The notes below the pieces were generated by a model. That model did no database searches. It was not told where the DNA came from and saw only the letters and a list, made by a program, of their open reading frames with translations. Below, in pieces: positions 46,635 through 57,934 of a DNA stretch of 64,000 nucleotides (positions within the stretch are counted from its first letter, which is position 1; every line of letters begins with the position of its first letter). The DNA comes from Hyparrhenia diplandra (taxonomy: Eukaryota; Streptophyta; Magnoliopsida; Poales; Poaceae), in contig JADLZK010001918.1 of the NCBI GenBank assembly GCA_015847255.1, forward strand, positions 186,001 to 250,000, written 5' to 3'. Made by a program: the position numbers and the translations under genes.

Positions 46635-46789
46635 CAAATAACATAGTCGCACGTTTCCGACGTCACATTCGACCACATTTTTTGACGACAAGAAACTCCG
46701 TCTAATGTGCCGTATTTCGCCGAGCCAACCAGACACAAAAAAGTCAAACGATCACATACTAGCATGGTCAATGCTGTTCGACAGGTCCG

Positions 46790-47320
46790 CATGTTTCTCC
46801 AGCTGCTAAATAATATAACCCAAGATACGACCAAAATGATACTCCTATAAAACATTACAACAAAACTATAAAGGGTGTGGTGTGGAAGCATCAGGAGCAT
46901 AATGGATACCATTTATCCATCAGATTGATGCCTCTGCAGGAAGGACAGTGGCAAACTGGCAACAACCCAGTTGATGCGTTGAGAACTCTCGAAGACTGAT
47001 AGAAGCATATGAATGAAGCTCGTTGCTTGAGGGGACCTCGATCGAAGCGATAGAAAAGTACCAAAAATGATCGTCCAAATACAAGTATTTGGACAGAGAC
47101 CACAAATTGATTAGTGCTTTATTGAACCGAAGGAGCCTGAGTGCAAATCGATGGTACTTCTTGATAACTCGAAATAAATTATATTCAGGTGGGGAGCATT
47201 CCCCTCCGGTGACAGTTCGACAAAAAACTCGAAATAAATTAACCATGTGCCAAGTTTAGTTTCACGGGCTTTTTTTCTTATTACATATAGTAATTGTCCC
47301 AAAGCAACCACAGCAACCAG
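46790..47320 (+). ncRNA. Possible 21-PHAS unit R (weak site 46876-46897)
   Basis: The seed-side sequence GGAAGCATCAGGAG matches unit Q. The 5' half is degenerate, possibly through an indel. The block to about 47320 parallels 8030-8450 and contains a 45-bp retro-insertion at 47182 absent from Q. Confidence 0.4.
47182..47226 (+). mobile_element. 45-bp truncated non-LTR insertion with 15-bp target duplication
   Basis: The insert TATTCAGGTGGGGAGCATTC...GTTCGACAAAAA is flanked by perfect copies of ACTCGAAATAAATTA (47167-47181 and 47227-47241). The paralogous site at about 8367 (ACTCGAAATAAATCAG) is empty. It resembles a LINE 3' tip and the insert at 57863. Confidence 0.75.
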
Positions 47321-47475
47321 CGGAGCAGTGTATATACATATTTAAGAAACGTAGTGCTTAATTAGGTCCTTATACTGGTTGGACAAACGTTACACCATCA
47401 CAGCCTACTTCATCAATACAGGCAACCAATGCAAGAACTTCCAAGTGTTGCTTACTTGCAACAGAGGGCAGCACG

Positions 47476-48499
47476 CACTAGTACCGAAATAGTTTTTAGT
47501 GGCGGGCGTTTTAGATTCTTGGTGGCGGGCACGCGCGCCCGTCAATGACGAGAGGTCACGGTAAAGGGAGGAACACCGTGGCGGGCGGTGTGCCACGTTA
47601 ATCAAAAAAATAAAAAAAAAAAAAGCCCAGGCGGGCTCGACGGGCCTAGGGGCGGAGGCCCGATCCCGCCACGCCGCCGCATGGTTCCGCCGGGGCGCCG
47701 CCGCCTGGGATCCGCCTCGCCGAACACCGGAGGACCTGCGCCGCGCAGCCTAGATCCACCGCCCGCCGCCGGTGCGCGCTCCCTCCTGGAACCGCGCCAC
47801 ACCGCCGTCGTCGCGCTGCAGAGGGAGGAAGGGGCCGCCGCCGCCGTCGTCGCCCGGGGAGAAGGGGCCGTCACGGATCAGCGCGCGCCGACGCTGGATC
47901 CGCCGGATCCGCCCGCGCCGTCGCGGATCAGCGCGCCGCTGGATCCGCCGCGGAAGCCCGACCGCCCGCCGCCGGAGAAAGCCGACCCGCTCGCTCCACC
48001 GGCCGCCTCGCGCTGAGCACCAGCGCGAGGCACGCCGCCGCGTGCGTGCGCCGCCGAGGGCGAGCTGCTGTCCGCCGTGGCGTGAGTTGGGAGTGGTGCG
48101 GTGAATGGACTAAGTTGGGAGGAGAAACGGCGAGAGAAGGGAGAGAGGGAGAGTCGGTAGGGGGGCCGGTGAATGGACTGAGTGTTGTGATTGAAACCCT
48201 AAGTGATGAATATATATGGCCCGATAGGAATGGGGTTGTGGGCTTCGCCGTGGGCTTCGAAGCATTTACGTGGCGGGCCTATGTAACATGTCCGCCACGG
48301 TAAAGGCTTGTATTTTGTGTGGCTGGCACCTTAACACGCCCGCCACGCAAAAAAATCTTTTCCGCGGACGGGCAAAAAACGTCCGGCATGTAAAAAAAAA
48401 AGCTGGGACGTGGCGGGATATTTTCCGTGACGGGCAAAAAAAAAGTGCCGCCACGGAAAAGATTTTGCAAGTGCTCTTAAAATCATTTCGTTACTAGTG
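47476..48499. mobile_element. Non-autonomous CACTA (CGTGGCGGG family)
   Basis: Left end CACTAGTACCGAAATAG; right end AAAATCATTTCGTTACTAGTG. Flanking trinucleotides are ACG and ATG (one mismatch). Subterminal CGTGGCGGG and complements lie at 47510-47590 and 48270-48460. The GC-rich interior (47640-48060) has compositional ORFs only. A TATATATGG lies at about 48210. Confidence 0.85.
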
Positions 48500-49222
48500 A
48501 TGAGGCACACATCATCCTACATAAACGTAAAGTGAAATTAGAAAAGTGTGAGATGAAACGTAGGCATGTAGCTCTTGATGCTGGATCTGTTGCTTGTGAT
48601 GGAAACACATGAACAGAGGGGATGGCCTGTTCTGGATTGAAAAATGCTGGAAATTCGGTAGAAACAATGAAGCATTGAAGTGTGAACACTGCCTGTTCAT
48701 GTGAAGAACAAAGTTGAATTCTATTGCTTTATTTTATGGTTGTGGTTCTGTTCGCAAAAAAAGGCCTCATGAGAGTTAAAAAACCACATGAACAACAACA
48801 ACATCAGTCCGAAGGCAAGTGACCAAACAACAGGCTGTTGTACTGGTATAGCTAGGTTATTGCTGGCCACGGCTAAATCATAACCTGTCTTAGAAAAAGC
48901 CAACTATCAAAACTCAAACGGAGTGCTGTGATCAATTGTGACAATAATGCAAAACTGATGGCTATATTTTTATGGTCGGCTGGTATCCAACTATTACTAA
49001 AAAAACACGCAAGGCACCTCTCTAAAAATATCATTTGAATTTCTAAATATATGTGATTAGATGGTACAACAAGACAATACTTTGAATTTATTTCTAAATA
49101 TTTTTTATATCAATCAATAAGAAAGTCATAATCTGGATTCATAATGTCATAAGACAAGTTCTACAACATGTGTGTGCCACCATAACTTTTGATGGAGGAT
49201 CCGGAGATTCTAAGAAACCCAA
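48500..49222. other. Spacer without a recognisable gene
   Basis: AT-rich sequence with no site, TATA module or terminal repeats that I can identify. Confidence 0.4.
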
Positions 49223-50540
49223 CACTATTACAGGAATCGTTCTGGAGACGGGAGTTTTGTGTTAACCGACCTGGGCAATGAAACCTCATCCGACATTAAT
49301 GGAGGCAGGCGCTTAGAACGCCCACTTTCACTAATTGATTAAAAAAATCCACAAATCCGCCAGTAAGCCCATTCGCGCCTGCCGAGAGAGCCCGTTTCCA
49401 GCTCACGAGCTAGATAAGCCAGGTGGAGGTGGTGGCCCGGGCCACCGGCCCACCCACGGGCCACACCATAGCGGCCAATGTGAGCGCCGGTCGGGAAGGA
49501 GCATGGATCCACCACCATCATGATCCCTAAGGGGAGCAGATTAGCCGAGAGGAGCCACCGGCATGCCCACCTAGGGGAGCCTGGAGCCACCTGCGCACCG
49601 CCTTGGTAGGGAAGGGTAGCAGATCTGCACGGCGGAGGTGGTGCCCTGTGCCACTAGTCGAGACCACCGGCTGAAACTGCCCGTGTGCCGCTGTGGTGGG
49701 GAAGGGGAGCGCTATGATCGGGAAGGAGCATGGATCCACCACTTTTGTGGTCAAGAAATGGAGCGGATTCGCCAGGTGGTGGTGTTTCCCAGCGATTGGT
49801 GCTGCTCGTGTGTCAAGAAGGGGTGCAATTTTGCTAGGAGACTGCCTTCCCGACGACGTTCTAGGTATAGATGGAAGTGGTGGTTGCAGGGTCCGCCTTC
49901 CTGTTCCGCCAGCCGCGGAATGAGGCCACCTTGCGCCATCATTGAGGGGCCCATCATCCAGCCTCTTGGCGCTGCTCTCGCCGGATCCAACCACCTTACA
50001 TGGTTGGGAGGTGAGGGCGACGAGCAAGCTTGGGATGGAGGGGAGAAGGCGGCTCCGTAGGGAGGGAGTGGGGTTCCAGCTGTGGGGGAGAAGAGAGAGA
50101 GAGAGAGTGCGGGGAAAGGGCACCGTCGGCTTGAGTGCGTGGGGAGCAAAGTAAAATGAGAAGAAAAGAAACCCCAATTCTGGCTTATGTATTAGCCTAA
50201 TCAAAGGTTTGATATAGGCTTTGTTGCCTGGTATTAGAGCTATGCCAGTGTTTTTGGAGGTGGGCCTTATAGCCTCGCAAAATGGGTTTATGGAGGCAAA
50301 CAACGTAAGACAATCACCTATGAAATAGCCACCTCTAAAATCAAATTTGCGAGGTCGGCATTTTCCAACCGACTCAGCATATAAAATGACTGCCTCTGTA
50401 TATCGATTTAGCTGGGTCATTTTTGGTGCTATGGTAAATAAAACGACTGCTTCCACTCATCGCTGGGCATTTTCTGAGGTGTTATTGACCGCCTCGGTTA
50501 ATGTCTGGGAAGTGTGTCGTAAAAACATTTTGTAGTAGTG
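49223..50540. mobile_element. Non-autonomous CACTA (GAGGCGG/CCGCCTC family)
   Basis: Left end CACTATTACAGGAATCG; right end ACATTTTGTAGTAGTG. Perfect CAA target duplication (49220-49222 and 50541-50543). Subterminal repeats near the right end carry ATGGCTGCCTC-like and CCTCGGTTAA-like words. A 309-codon minus-strand ORF and several plus-strand ORFs across the interior have no recognisable domain and overlap each other. Length 1318 bp. Confidence 0.9.
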
Positions 50541-50684
50541 CAAATCTATCAAAAAAAATTCAAATGCAACACATAAGATGAATCCATGGCGCCAGTTATA
50601 TTTTTGTTTTAGTGGATGCAAGCAAAGGGCTCTTGAAATAAAGCCTACCGAGATAATGCCTTAAAAGGCCTCCTGTCTTACCTT

Positions 50685-50834
50685 TGTCGGAATTGTTTGA
50701 AATAATGAGTATGGTTTTGAAAAAAAAGGAATTTGCAGTAATGTCGGAATTGTCTGGGAAGAAGAATATTAAATGCCCGGCGTGTGATGCTTGAGTGAAA
50801 CTGATTGGTCTACATTGGAGCTCCATTATATAAG
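50685..50834 (+). promoter_or_regulatory. Promoter region of PHAS unit G; TATA box 50827-50834
   Basis: TATATAAG lies 136 bp before the site. The upstream TTGTCGGAATTGTTTGAAAT then AATGAGTATGG and AAGAATATTAAATGCCC blocks are shared with A, B, I and J. Confidence 0.65.
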
Positions 50835-50864
50835 CACCACCCCCACCTTGTCTGAACAGTGTGC

Positions 50865-51200
50865 ACCTTCTCATCACATCGCCGGACATTGCCTTCTTGT
50901 TATTGTTTCTTTCTTCACAAGTATGGTAGCTTCAGACACTAAAATGAAACTAGTGTTCTCTATAGAAATGGGAGGCAATGGGAGTAGTCCTGATGCACCA
51001 TTCCCACAAGGATGCACATACAGGTGCTGACCGACCGTCCCCATTTGGCATGGCTCCACTTCAATGGAGAAGCCATTTTTGGGGGCTTTAGCTCCGTGAA
51101 CGGCTCGCGGTGGAAGTGGAACCGTTTTTGGCCTTAGTTTACTTAAAGCGTCGCCCTTGATCACTTTGGGTTGCGTTTGTGGCCTTTTGCCTTGAGCTCT
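50865..51200 (+). ncRNA. 21-PHAS unit G (miR2118 site 50963-50984)
   Basis: Class-1 site TAGAAATGGGAGGCAATGGG then AG, with predicted cleavage between 50974 and 50975. The leader has CACCTTCTCATCAC and TTCACAAGTATGGTAGCTTC. A 35-codon ORF (50923-51030, MVASDTKMKLVFSIEMGGNG) crosses the site in the P-loop frame. Confidence 0.78.
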
Positions 51201-51602
51201 GGTCTGTCTACCAAAAATATCATGTATTTATGCACGTGGGGAAGAACAGGTTGTAAATCAAGTGCAGGGTCTTTTTAGCACTAGCTACCGTCTCTATTAT
51301 TAATAGTAAAAGTTGTGCACAGTTGCACACAACTGGTTTGGTGTACCATGGTCTTCCCCAATGATATAAAACTTCTACGCCTATAATTAATTAGTGTAGT
51401 ACCATGAAACCTTTGAACAGTGTCTATTGTAATTTGCAATAGTGTTAGAAAAACTCAACATGCTGACCAAACTGACCTTATTATGACGTCCACAAAAAGG
51501 AGAAAAAAATCCACACCTTTCATTCTTTACGATCATCTAAATGTGAAGATTTTAAATAAAAGATCCATATCAATAATAATCTAGATAATCAAGTTCAGAA
51601 CT

Positions 51603-51750
51603 ATATTATATAAGAAAAGCAAAAAACAATCTGATTCTCATTGGAGACGGGTAATTTCCAAACAAACAACACTACTATTGTAGAGGGTTTTAGAGGAGGC
51701 CACCTTTGGTAATTTCTAAACAAACAACACAACTATTGTAGAGGGTTTCA
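51603..51750. repeat. Direct repeat of about 40 bp with an isolated TATATAAG
   Basis: GGTAATTTCCAAACAAACAA then CAC..CTATTGTAGAGGGTTT occurs at about 51650 and 51708. Just upstream, CTATATTATATAAG (about 51601-51614) looks like a unit TATA box but no trigger site follows. Confidence 0.6.
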
Positions 51751-51889
51751 TCTGACAATGCATCAAAGTTAATCTGGCTTTCCAGAGGCAGTCATGTTGA
51801 CCACCTTTTGTTAATCCCGTTAACAAAGGCGAACCACTTCAGCCGCCCACCTCTGTCTAGTTCTGAATAGTTCTGAATGAAGTAAACAG

Positions 51890-51957
51890 TACTGAATGCT
51901 CCACATGTGATTGTTAAGTTGAATGTATTGGCCCTAGGCTCCAGCTCTATTTATATG
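51890..51957 (+). promoter_or_regulatory. Promoter region of PHAS unit H; TATA-like box about 51950
   Basis: TTTATATGAG replaces the usual TATATAAG; 116 bp before the site. The CTCCACATGTGATTGTTAAG block is shared with unit B. Confidence 0.55.
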
Positions 51958-51984
51958 AGGAATCTGAGTCCCACCAGAGCCGAG

Positions 51985-52610
51985 CACCGCCGCCGTGTTA
52001 TTTTTTCTGCCTTCCACAAGTAATTGTAGCTTCAGACCACATAAAAGCAGAAGCAGTGCATGGTATAGGATTGGAAGGCAATGGGAGTAATCCAAATGCA
52101 ATATCCAATCTGCATGCATAGCGCTCTGGCCTCATTTTGCAATCTGTGAATATATAAGTCGTCTTTGCGCTCAGCAGGTCACACTAGAGCTTGGGAAAGA
52201 ACGCACTATTGCAGAGAGACCATGGTAATAAAGTGACCAAACTATATCTTACCTCTATCGTGCACTGACATTGTACCTAGCTACTATCGGAGGGCACGGT
52301 GCCCCAAAAATTCATCCTTAAAATGCTTTTTGCTCTGCATTTGTGTTCGTGATTACATATTACCTTCATTTTCTGCTCGTTCTACTGGAAAATAATTCCA
52401 GAGGACTTCATTACAACCTTACAGTGTTGAATAGACATGTACTGCACTGCATAATATGGAATATTAGTAAGTTAGTAAACTCGTATCTGAGCCTGTGTTT
52501 TTCATGACATCAGAAGAAGAATTTGCATTCAGCATAGAGCGCTATTAATCCAGATGGTCTTCATATCAATTTTCTTTGCACATCACGTTATTTATATAAT
52601 TGGTCAAATA
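51985..52610 (+). ncRNA. 21-PHAS unit H (miR2118 site 52066-52087)
   Basis: Class-1 site TAGGATTGGAAGGCAATGGG then AG, with predicted cleavage between 52077 and 52078. It parallels unit B over 500 bp downstream. The P-loop frame is open through the site (GIGLEGNGSN) but has no in-frame ATG. A non-LTR insertion begins at 52621. Confidence 0.74.
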
Positions 52611-52620
52611 CTTATCTAAT

Positions 52621-53362
52621 GTTTTTTTTTTTTTTTTGCGAAAAGGAAGATATATTAAGCATCAGCACAGTACATCCTCCCTATTACAAACTGAACAACG
52701 AAGAAAAAGAAAATTACAATTGAGTCCTCAAGATCCAATCTCATCTTCCTCGTCTCCGATCTCCAGCTCGCCATCAACACCACCACGACGATCCATGTCC
52801 ACCTTTGCTTCCGCCAAGAAACACCAAGCATTGGAAAAGCCGCATCATCCATCGCCCAGATCACCAAGCGAATCGATTCCGTTGAAAGAAAATCGGCCAG
52901 CCCCTTGGCAAAAGAAAAGAGGAAAAGAAAATCCGCCGCCGCAGGCCCGAGGACCAACGACCGGAAGAAACATCCACCGCCGCCAGGAAACCCAGCGACG
53001 AGGAAGAACCACAAACCCATGAGGATTACCGAAGAGCTCACATACCTGACACCAATTATTCGCCGGCATAGAAGCACGCAGCATCCACCGGTACCCAAAA
53101 ACTTTATTTGCCGTGCCTGTGGCGACGCCACAGCCGGAACCCTAAACTCCATCAGACATGGAGAGACACTAACCCTAAGAACTCAATCTAATAGGAAAAA
53201 CTTATGAAAAAACAATGGATCCCCACTCCCTTCAGCCTCCGGCGAGGATGCCGGAGGGGAAGGGAGGGGAACCAACGGTGATAGAGTTGAGGGCCGGGGC
53301 GACGGCGGTGGCGGTGGCGGCTGCTGCCCTGAATAATATTCTTGATTAAATTAGGCTTGCTT
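52621..53362 (-). mobile_element. Non-LTR retroelement insertion (about 740 bp), minus strand
   Basis: On the minus strand it starts near 53362 and ends in poly(A), seen here as a T run at 52622-52637. Flanking copies of TTATCTAATG (52612-52621 and 53363-53372) form the target duplication. The spacer it interrupts is continuous in the paralogue at about 8650. The interior has a 165-codon minus ORF (52655-53152) I cannot assign. It could be a non-autonomous LINE or a retrocopy. Confidence 0.65.
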
Positions 53363-53375
53363 TTATCTAATGTTT

Positions 53376-53900
53376 TTGTTGTCTCTTCCAATACCAGCAT
53401 AACCAATTCCAGCTAAAAATTAGATGTTGATCCCGCTGTGCTTATGACACGAATTTCAGTGTGACCAAAATACACGAACATGGTGAACCACAACAACGCC
53501 AGCAGCCATAGCCATCCCATTGATCCCATGCATGGACGGAGCTACCGCCCACAGGAACCACCACGCAAAGACACACCTCCATGTCTTGACCTCAACTGAA
53601 TCACACGATGCGCAGGCCGGGGATGGACATGACAGGTGCGGCGGTGCCTACCCGATGAGCCTGCCTCGGTTGGGAGATCTTGGTGACTCTCGCAAGAGCA
53701 CACCCTAGTGGCTCAGATGATATATCGGTATAGATCAAACGAGTAGCTACTAATCACTGATTTGGAGTCGATTTGTTGATGAATCTGGATTGATCAGGTG
53801 AGCGGGGATCAGTTTGGACTTTGCAGTGGAAGGAGAGGGAAGGAGTGAGGGACACACGACATGACTTGTACAGAAATGCCCTTAACGTCCTTTTTTTCTT
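53376..53900. other. Spacer without a recognisable gene
   Basis: 53380-53450 continues the spacer shared with 8660-8740. The rest is moderately GC-rich and has no supported gene. Confidence 0.4.
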
Positions 53901-53904
53901 GTCT

Positions 53905-54088
53905 TTATCAGAATTAATTATTTGATGAAATAAGGAGAATGGTCACATTAAAAAAAGTGCTGTTGGTCGAGACAAGCAGTACGATAATTAGGTCTAAATT
54001 AAATGAAGAATACTAAATGACCTAGCTTTGATTCTTAAGGGTTCTATATGGATTACACAAGGCTCCAGTTCCATCCATTATATAAATA
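53905..54088 (+). promoter_or_regulatory. Promoter region of PHAS unit I; TATA box 54079-54088
   Basis: TATATAAATA lies 157 bp before the site. The shared module TAATTAGGTCTAAATTAAAT then GAAGAATACTAAATG precedes it, with AGCTTTGATTC as in unit J. Confidence 0.65.
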
Positions 54089-54114
54089 AGTAACCGACTC
54101 CCATCACATCTAGC

Positions 54115-54650
54115 ACCACCTTCTCTTCCCCCTTTGACTAGCTTTTTCCTTATATAGTGTTATATTTTGCCTTCCACAGCGTTAAGAAAAAGGTAATGGC
54201 AGCTTCAGACACACAAATGATAATAGTACTTGCCATACGAGCGGGAGGCAACGGGAATAGTACCAAATTTTAAAAATGTCTTGGAAGCACGTTTGCAAGA
54301 TGCAATGGTCGCCTGTGATCCTGAAAGGGTACCCCGGGATGCAGTTTGCTTTGTTTTCTTGCGAGCACACATGAGCTGCATCGAGTTACCTCCACTACTC
54401 CTGGTCCTTCCGCACCAACGGGCCATTCTTACTGGTCTCTCCATGCGCCGTCCACGGTCGCATTCGTCGCCATTGCAGCCAAGCTGGTGTGCCACCCAAG
54501 GTGGTGGTCGCGGGCAGCCAAGCTGGTGCAATCATATGAGGTCACTTTCGACGCCATTGTCCAATCTGCTCTGCCTCCTCTGTGTAAATGCCGCCGCCAT
54601 GACGCGGCAGATTGGGGTGGCACCGGGCGGTGAAGGAATGGGCGGATGAA
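54115..54650 (+). ncRNA. 21-PHAS unit I (miR2118 site 54236-54257)
   Basis: Class-1 site TACGAGCGGGAGGCAACGGG then AA, with predicted cleavage between 54247 and 54248. A 25-codon ORF (54196-54273, MAASDTQMIIVLAIRAGGNG) stops 16 nt after the site. AGTACCAAATT after the site is shared with unit J. ORFs further down are not conserved. Confidence 0.74.
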
Positions 54651-54757
54651 GTGTGGGGGCTGTGGCGGGGGGCGGACCTGGAGGGGAAGCAGTAGTAAAT
54701 TTGGACTATCTCAGTCTACATAGCTACACCAATAATTTCCTGGTGCTAGTGCATGCA

Positions 54758-55028
54758 CACTACTGGAATCGCCACCTTTGCCGAGTGCATGAGGCTTTCC
54801 ATCAGGCACTCGGCAAAGACATTCATTGTCGAGCGTTTGAGACGCGACACTAGGCAAAGACCAGGCACCAAGCACACCGGATTCGATGTCTTGGCCGAGT
54901 GCTCGATAAAGGCTCTAGCAAAGACCTCTTTGTCGTCGCTCTCTTTGCCGAAAGTGGCCTTTGCCGAGAAGAATGCAGGCTTTGTCGAGTGCATTGCGCA
55001 CTTGGCAAAGCCATCGAATCTGGTAGCG
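54758..55028. mobile_element. Small CACTA of the TTTGCCGAGTGC family
   Basis: Starts CACTACTGGAATCGCCACC then TTTGCCGAGTGC. Alternating CTTTGCCGAG and CTCGGCAAAG repeats fill it. The right end near 55028 (AATCTGGTAGCG) is a mutated terminus, and the flanking trinucleotides (GCA/ATG) do not match, so the right boundary is uncertain. Same repeat family as 3490-5087. Confidence 0.7.
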
Positions 55029-56158
55029 ATGAACTCGTGCCCTTGCAGTAACTAGAGTATCATTAGCAGGCATAATCATTAGAAGTTTATGACATATTTA
55101 AAACTAATAACAAGCACTCATATTTGTTTTCTCTCAATTTATTTATTTATTTTTATGATACCATACACATACAAGCGGACAAGAAGGAATGTATACATAA
55201 ATGTACTCGAAAAATGTCAATTGAGTACGTGTATATATCTTATAATGTGCTATTAAGAAAATAGAGAAAGGAAATGTTCACGTCAAGAGCATTACTAGAT
55301 GCGCTTGCACTAACAGAGAGGTTCATGTGACGGCCATTCTGTGTGGTATCTGGACCAAATCAATAATATCAAATGCCTAGAGCTTCAGACGGTCTTACAA
55401 TAAGTATTGTCGAAGCGCACAAGAAAGGGAAGCAAGCTAGAAAGTGCATATGCAAGCTCCCTCGCAATGGTGTAATGAGCGATTAGCTGGTGCAAAGATG
55501 ATGCGGGAGCATACATATACTTCCCCGATTTGGGTAAAAAAAAACAATCATATGCCCACTTCTGTGCTCCATAATAAAGGAGTATACGGCCTGTAAATTG
55601 AACATGCTAGACTATATGCACCAGGATCAAACACCCCGTGTTGCACACGGCCTCGTCGAAGAGGCACACAGGCACCGCGACAGCAGTTGGTGGCAGTCGC
55701 CAACCTTGGCGCAGCCCAGACTGATTATTGCATTTGTCCATGTCAAGATGATATGATGGGCACCAACATCCTGGCAAGGACAGACCTGTGACTCTGTCCA
55801 GCGGGTGCTCCCCATCAACAGTCTTGATCATGGCTTTAGCCTTTAGCAACATGAACATGCGCTGCCTCGATGATGAGCGAAGTACCCGGGGGACTTCGGC
55901 ACTAATCCCTTCAGAGGTTGCTCAAGCTCGATCGCCTCAATTGGGCACCGGACAGAGGCTGGTGTCCATCCTCCATCAACCACGGCGCTGGTGCGGAATT
56001 CTCCGTCCACAACCAAGACGACGTCAGGCATCGACGCCCAAGTAGCTCCTTCGTCGACGGCGCTGCATCAACTCCATAACCTCTTCGCCTCGACACGACG
56101 AGAGCAAGGGTCAAGCAGCAGTAGAGCAGCCATCTCCATCTAAGATGTGTCATGCTTC
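55029..56158. other. Spacer without a recognisable gene
   Basis: AT-rich to about 55600, then a moderately GC-rich part (55620-56150) with overlapping ORFs on both strands lacking domains. No trigger site is seen. Confidence 0.4.
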
Positions 56159-56294
56159 TTTTTTTTTTTTTTTTTGAGGAGAACTGAAGGAGCCGAAGCT
56201 CCTGCAGGAATTTATTATTTTAAAAAGAAAGAGAAGAATGAAAAAAAAAAAAAAAGAGTACAGTTCTATTTAATTACAAAGAGCTACACAGAGC

Positions 56295-56338
56295 TCCAAA
56301 GGCCAAAGGCCAAAGGCCAAAAGGCCAAAGGCCAAAGC
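56295..56338. repeat. Minisatellite, 7-bp unit CCAAAGG
   Basis: About six copies, one with an extra A, lie in the 3' UTR of the LINE. Confidence 0.85.
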
Positions 56339-56456
56339 CCACCTAGGGCACAGTAAAAGGAAACAAAAAAAAAATGAGCTCAATTACAAAGTCTGTAGCC
56401 ATTGATTAAACTGAGGAGAGAGCCTTGTTTTTACCCTTAAAGCCACCATTCTTATT

Positions 56457-57832
56457 TCATGAAGAAATAGTCTCTCGCAAAACCTGAATACTCATCTGGT
56501 TGTTATTGAAGATCATTTCATTTCTGGCTCTCCATATGGTCCAGCACATGAGGATGATGGCACTCATGAAAAACTGACTCTGAAGCTGGGCTTTCATTGC
56601 ATGAATGTTATCCAGTGAGGAACCATGCTGAATGGTGGTTATACCCAGGATACTCCAACACTGTTGGGCATAAGGACAGTCCCAGAACAGGTGTTCAATT
56701 GTTTCCTCCACCTCAGGGAGACAAGTTGTACAGCTGTAAGAATCAAGAGTCATGCCTTTTCTCCTTAAGATGTTCCTCGTGCTCAATCTGTCTTTAAGGA
56801 GGAGCCATCCAAAAACCTTGTGCTTTGGTTGAATGGGGCATTTCCATAACCATTTGTAGGCAATATCAATATCATAGTGCTGGAGAAGTTTCCTATAAAT
56901 GATTGAAGACTTGAATCTGGAGCTACCATTTTGATAGGTCCATATATCCTGATTGTGATCTGAAAGAACAACCTGCTGCATTGTCTGCTGGATAGCAATA
57001 AGCTCATCAAAAGCCTCCTGGGACAGAGGTAGATGAAAGAGCCTGGCGGGGTCTTCTTCGGTAATTGCATTACTAATTGTGATGAGCTTGTTTTTTGCAA
57101 AGGAAAAAAGATGGGGAAAGGAAACTTCAAGAGTGTTACCAGCCCATCTGTCTTTCCGAAAAAAGCCCGGATGAACCATTTCTCAGCTGCAGTGAGGCAA
57201 AATTTTTGAAGGAATCAATCAGCTTAACCACATCACGCCCACGAAAGATCCTTTCTTGAAAGCACCGGGGAGCTTGCCATTACTGTAGTGCTTTTCCCGC
57301 ACAATATTAACCCAAGGAATATCCCTTCTGTTATAGAATTTGTCCAAATTCTTCATGAGAAGAGCTTGGTTTTGAAGCTCTAAGTCAATGATACCCAAAC
57401 CACCCTCCTCCTTCGAGGTACATACCATTTCCCAGGCAGCTTTGGGCATGAAACTGCCATTAATATTGCTGCCTCTCCAAATTAGATATTTTCTGTATTT
57501 ATCAACCTGTTTAATAACTGTTTTAGGAATCTCCGTGGTGCACATATAATAAGTAGGCAGCGAGGAGAGGACAGCATTGGCCATTTGAATTCTTCCTGCT
57601 AGATTTAACATAGAAGAAATCCCACCAAGTCTTCTTTCACATTTGCTCACCAGAGGCATGTAGTCTGCAATCTTTGGCTTGGTTGTCCCCAGGGGTAAAC
57701 CAAGGTAAGTGAAAGGTAAGGAGCCAGTGCAGCAACCAAAAGTTCTGGCCAGGTGAGCAAGCCTTTCTTCTGACATATTGATTGGAAGCATCATGGATTT
57801 GTTAAAGTTGACTTTTAAACCAGTGGAGGCAG
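56457..57832 (-). pseudogene. LINE reverse transcriptase C-terminus plus zf-RVT domain
   Basis: 57832-57219 encodes FSASTGLKVNFNKSM, LPFTYLGLPLG, AGRIQMANAVLSSLPTYYM and WRGSN, the thumb region of plant L1 RT. It continues after two compensating frameshifts (FKNFASLQLRNGSS at about 57200) into 57179-56457. That part contains the zf-RVT domain (KCPIQPKHKVFGWLLLKDRL, CTTC, EHLFWDCPYA) and ends in CWTIWRARNEMIF. The catalytic YxDD part of RT is missing through 5' truncation. Confidence 0.85.
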
Positions 57833-57862
57833 AAAAATTTTGGTATTTTTTTCGAATTTTGA

Positions 57863-57912
57863 CCTGGTGAGCATGGCGGTGGGGTGCTCCCCCGGTTCAA
57901 AAAAAATGTTTT
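57863..57912 (+). mobile_element. 50-bp non-LTR fragment with about 22-bp target duplication
   Basis: The insert CCTGGTGAGCATGGCGGTGG...GGTTC followed by an A run is flanked by TGGTATTTTTTTCGAATTTT (57841) and TGGTATTTTTTTTGAATTTT (57913). GAGCATGGCGGTGG and GGTTCAAA resemble tRNA-type A and B boxes, so a SINE fragment is possible; similarity to the insert at 47182 suggests a LINE tip instead. Confidence 0.5.
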
Positions 57913-57934
57913 TGGTATTTTTTTTGAATTTTGA

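Larger units (their letters stand above)
56159..57834 (-). mobile_element. 5'-truncated L1-type LINE, minus strand
   Basis: The minus strand ends in poly(A) (T run 56159-56175) and carries the C-terminal reverse-transcriptase region and zf-RVT domain. The 5' end stops within RT at the FSASTGLKVNF motif (about 57832). No clear target duplication was found. Confidence 0.88.

Noticed and set aside
52655..53152. 165-codon minus-strand ORF as a gene
   Set aside because: Lies wholly inside a non-LTR insertion and shows no recognisable family.
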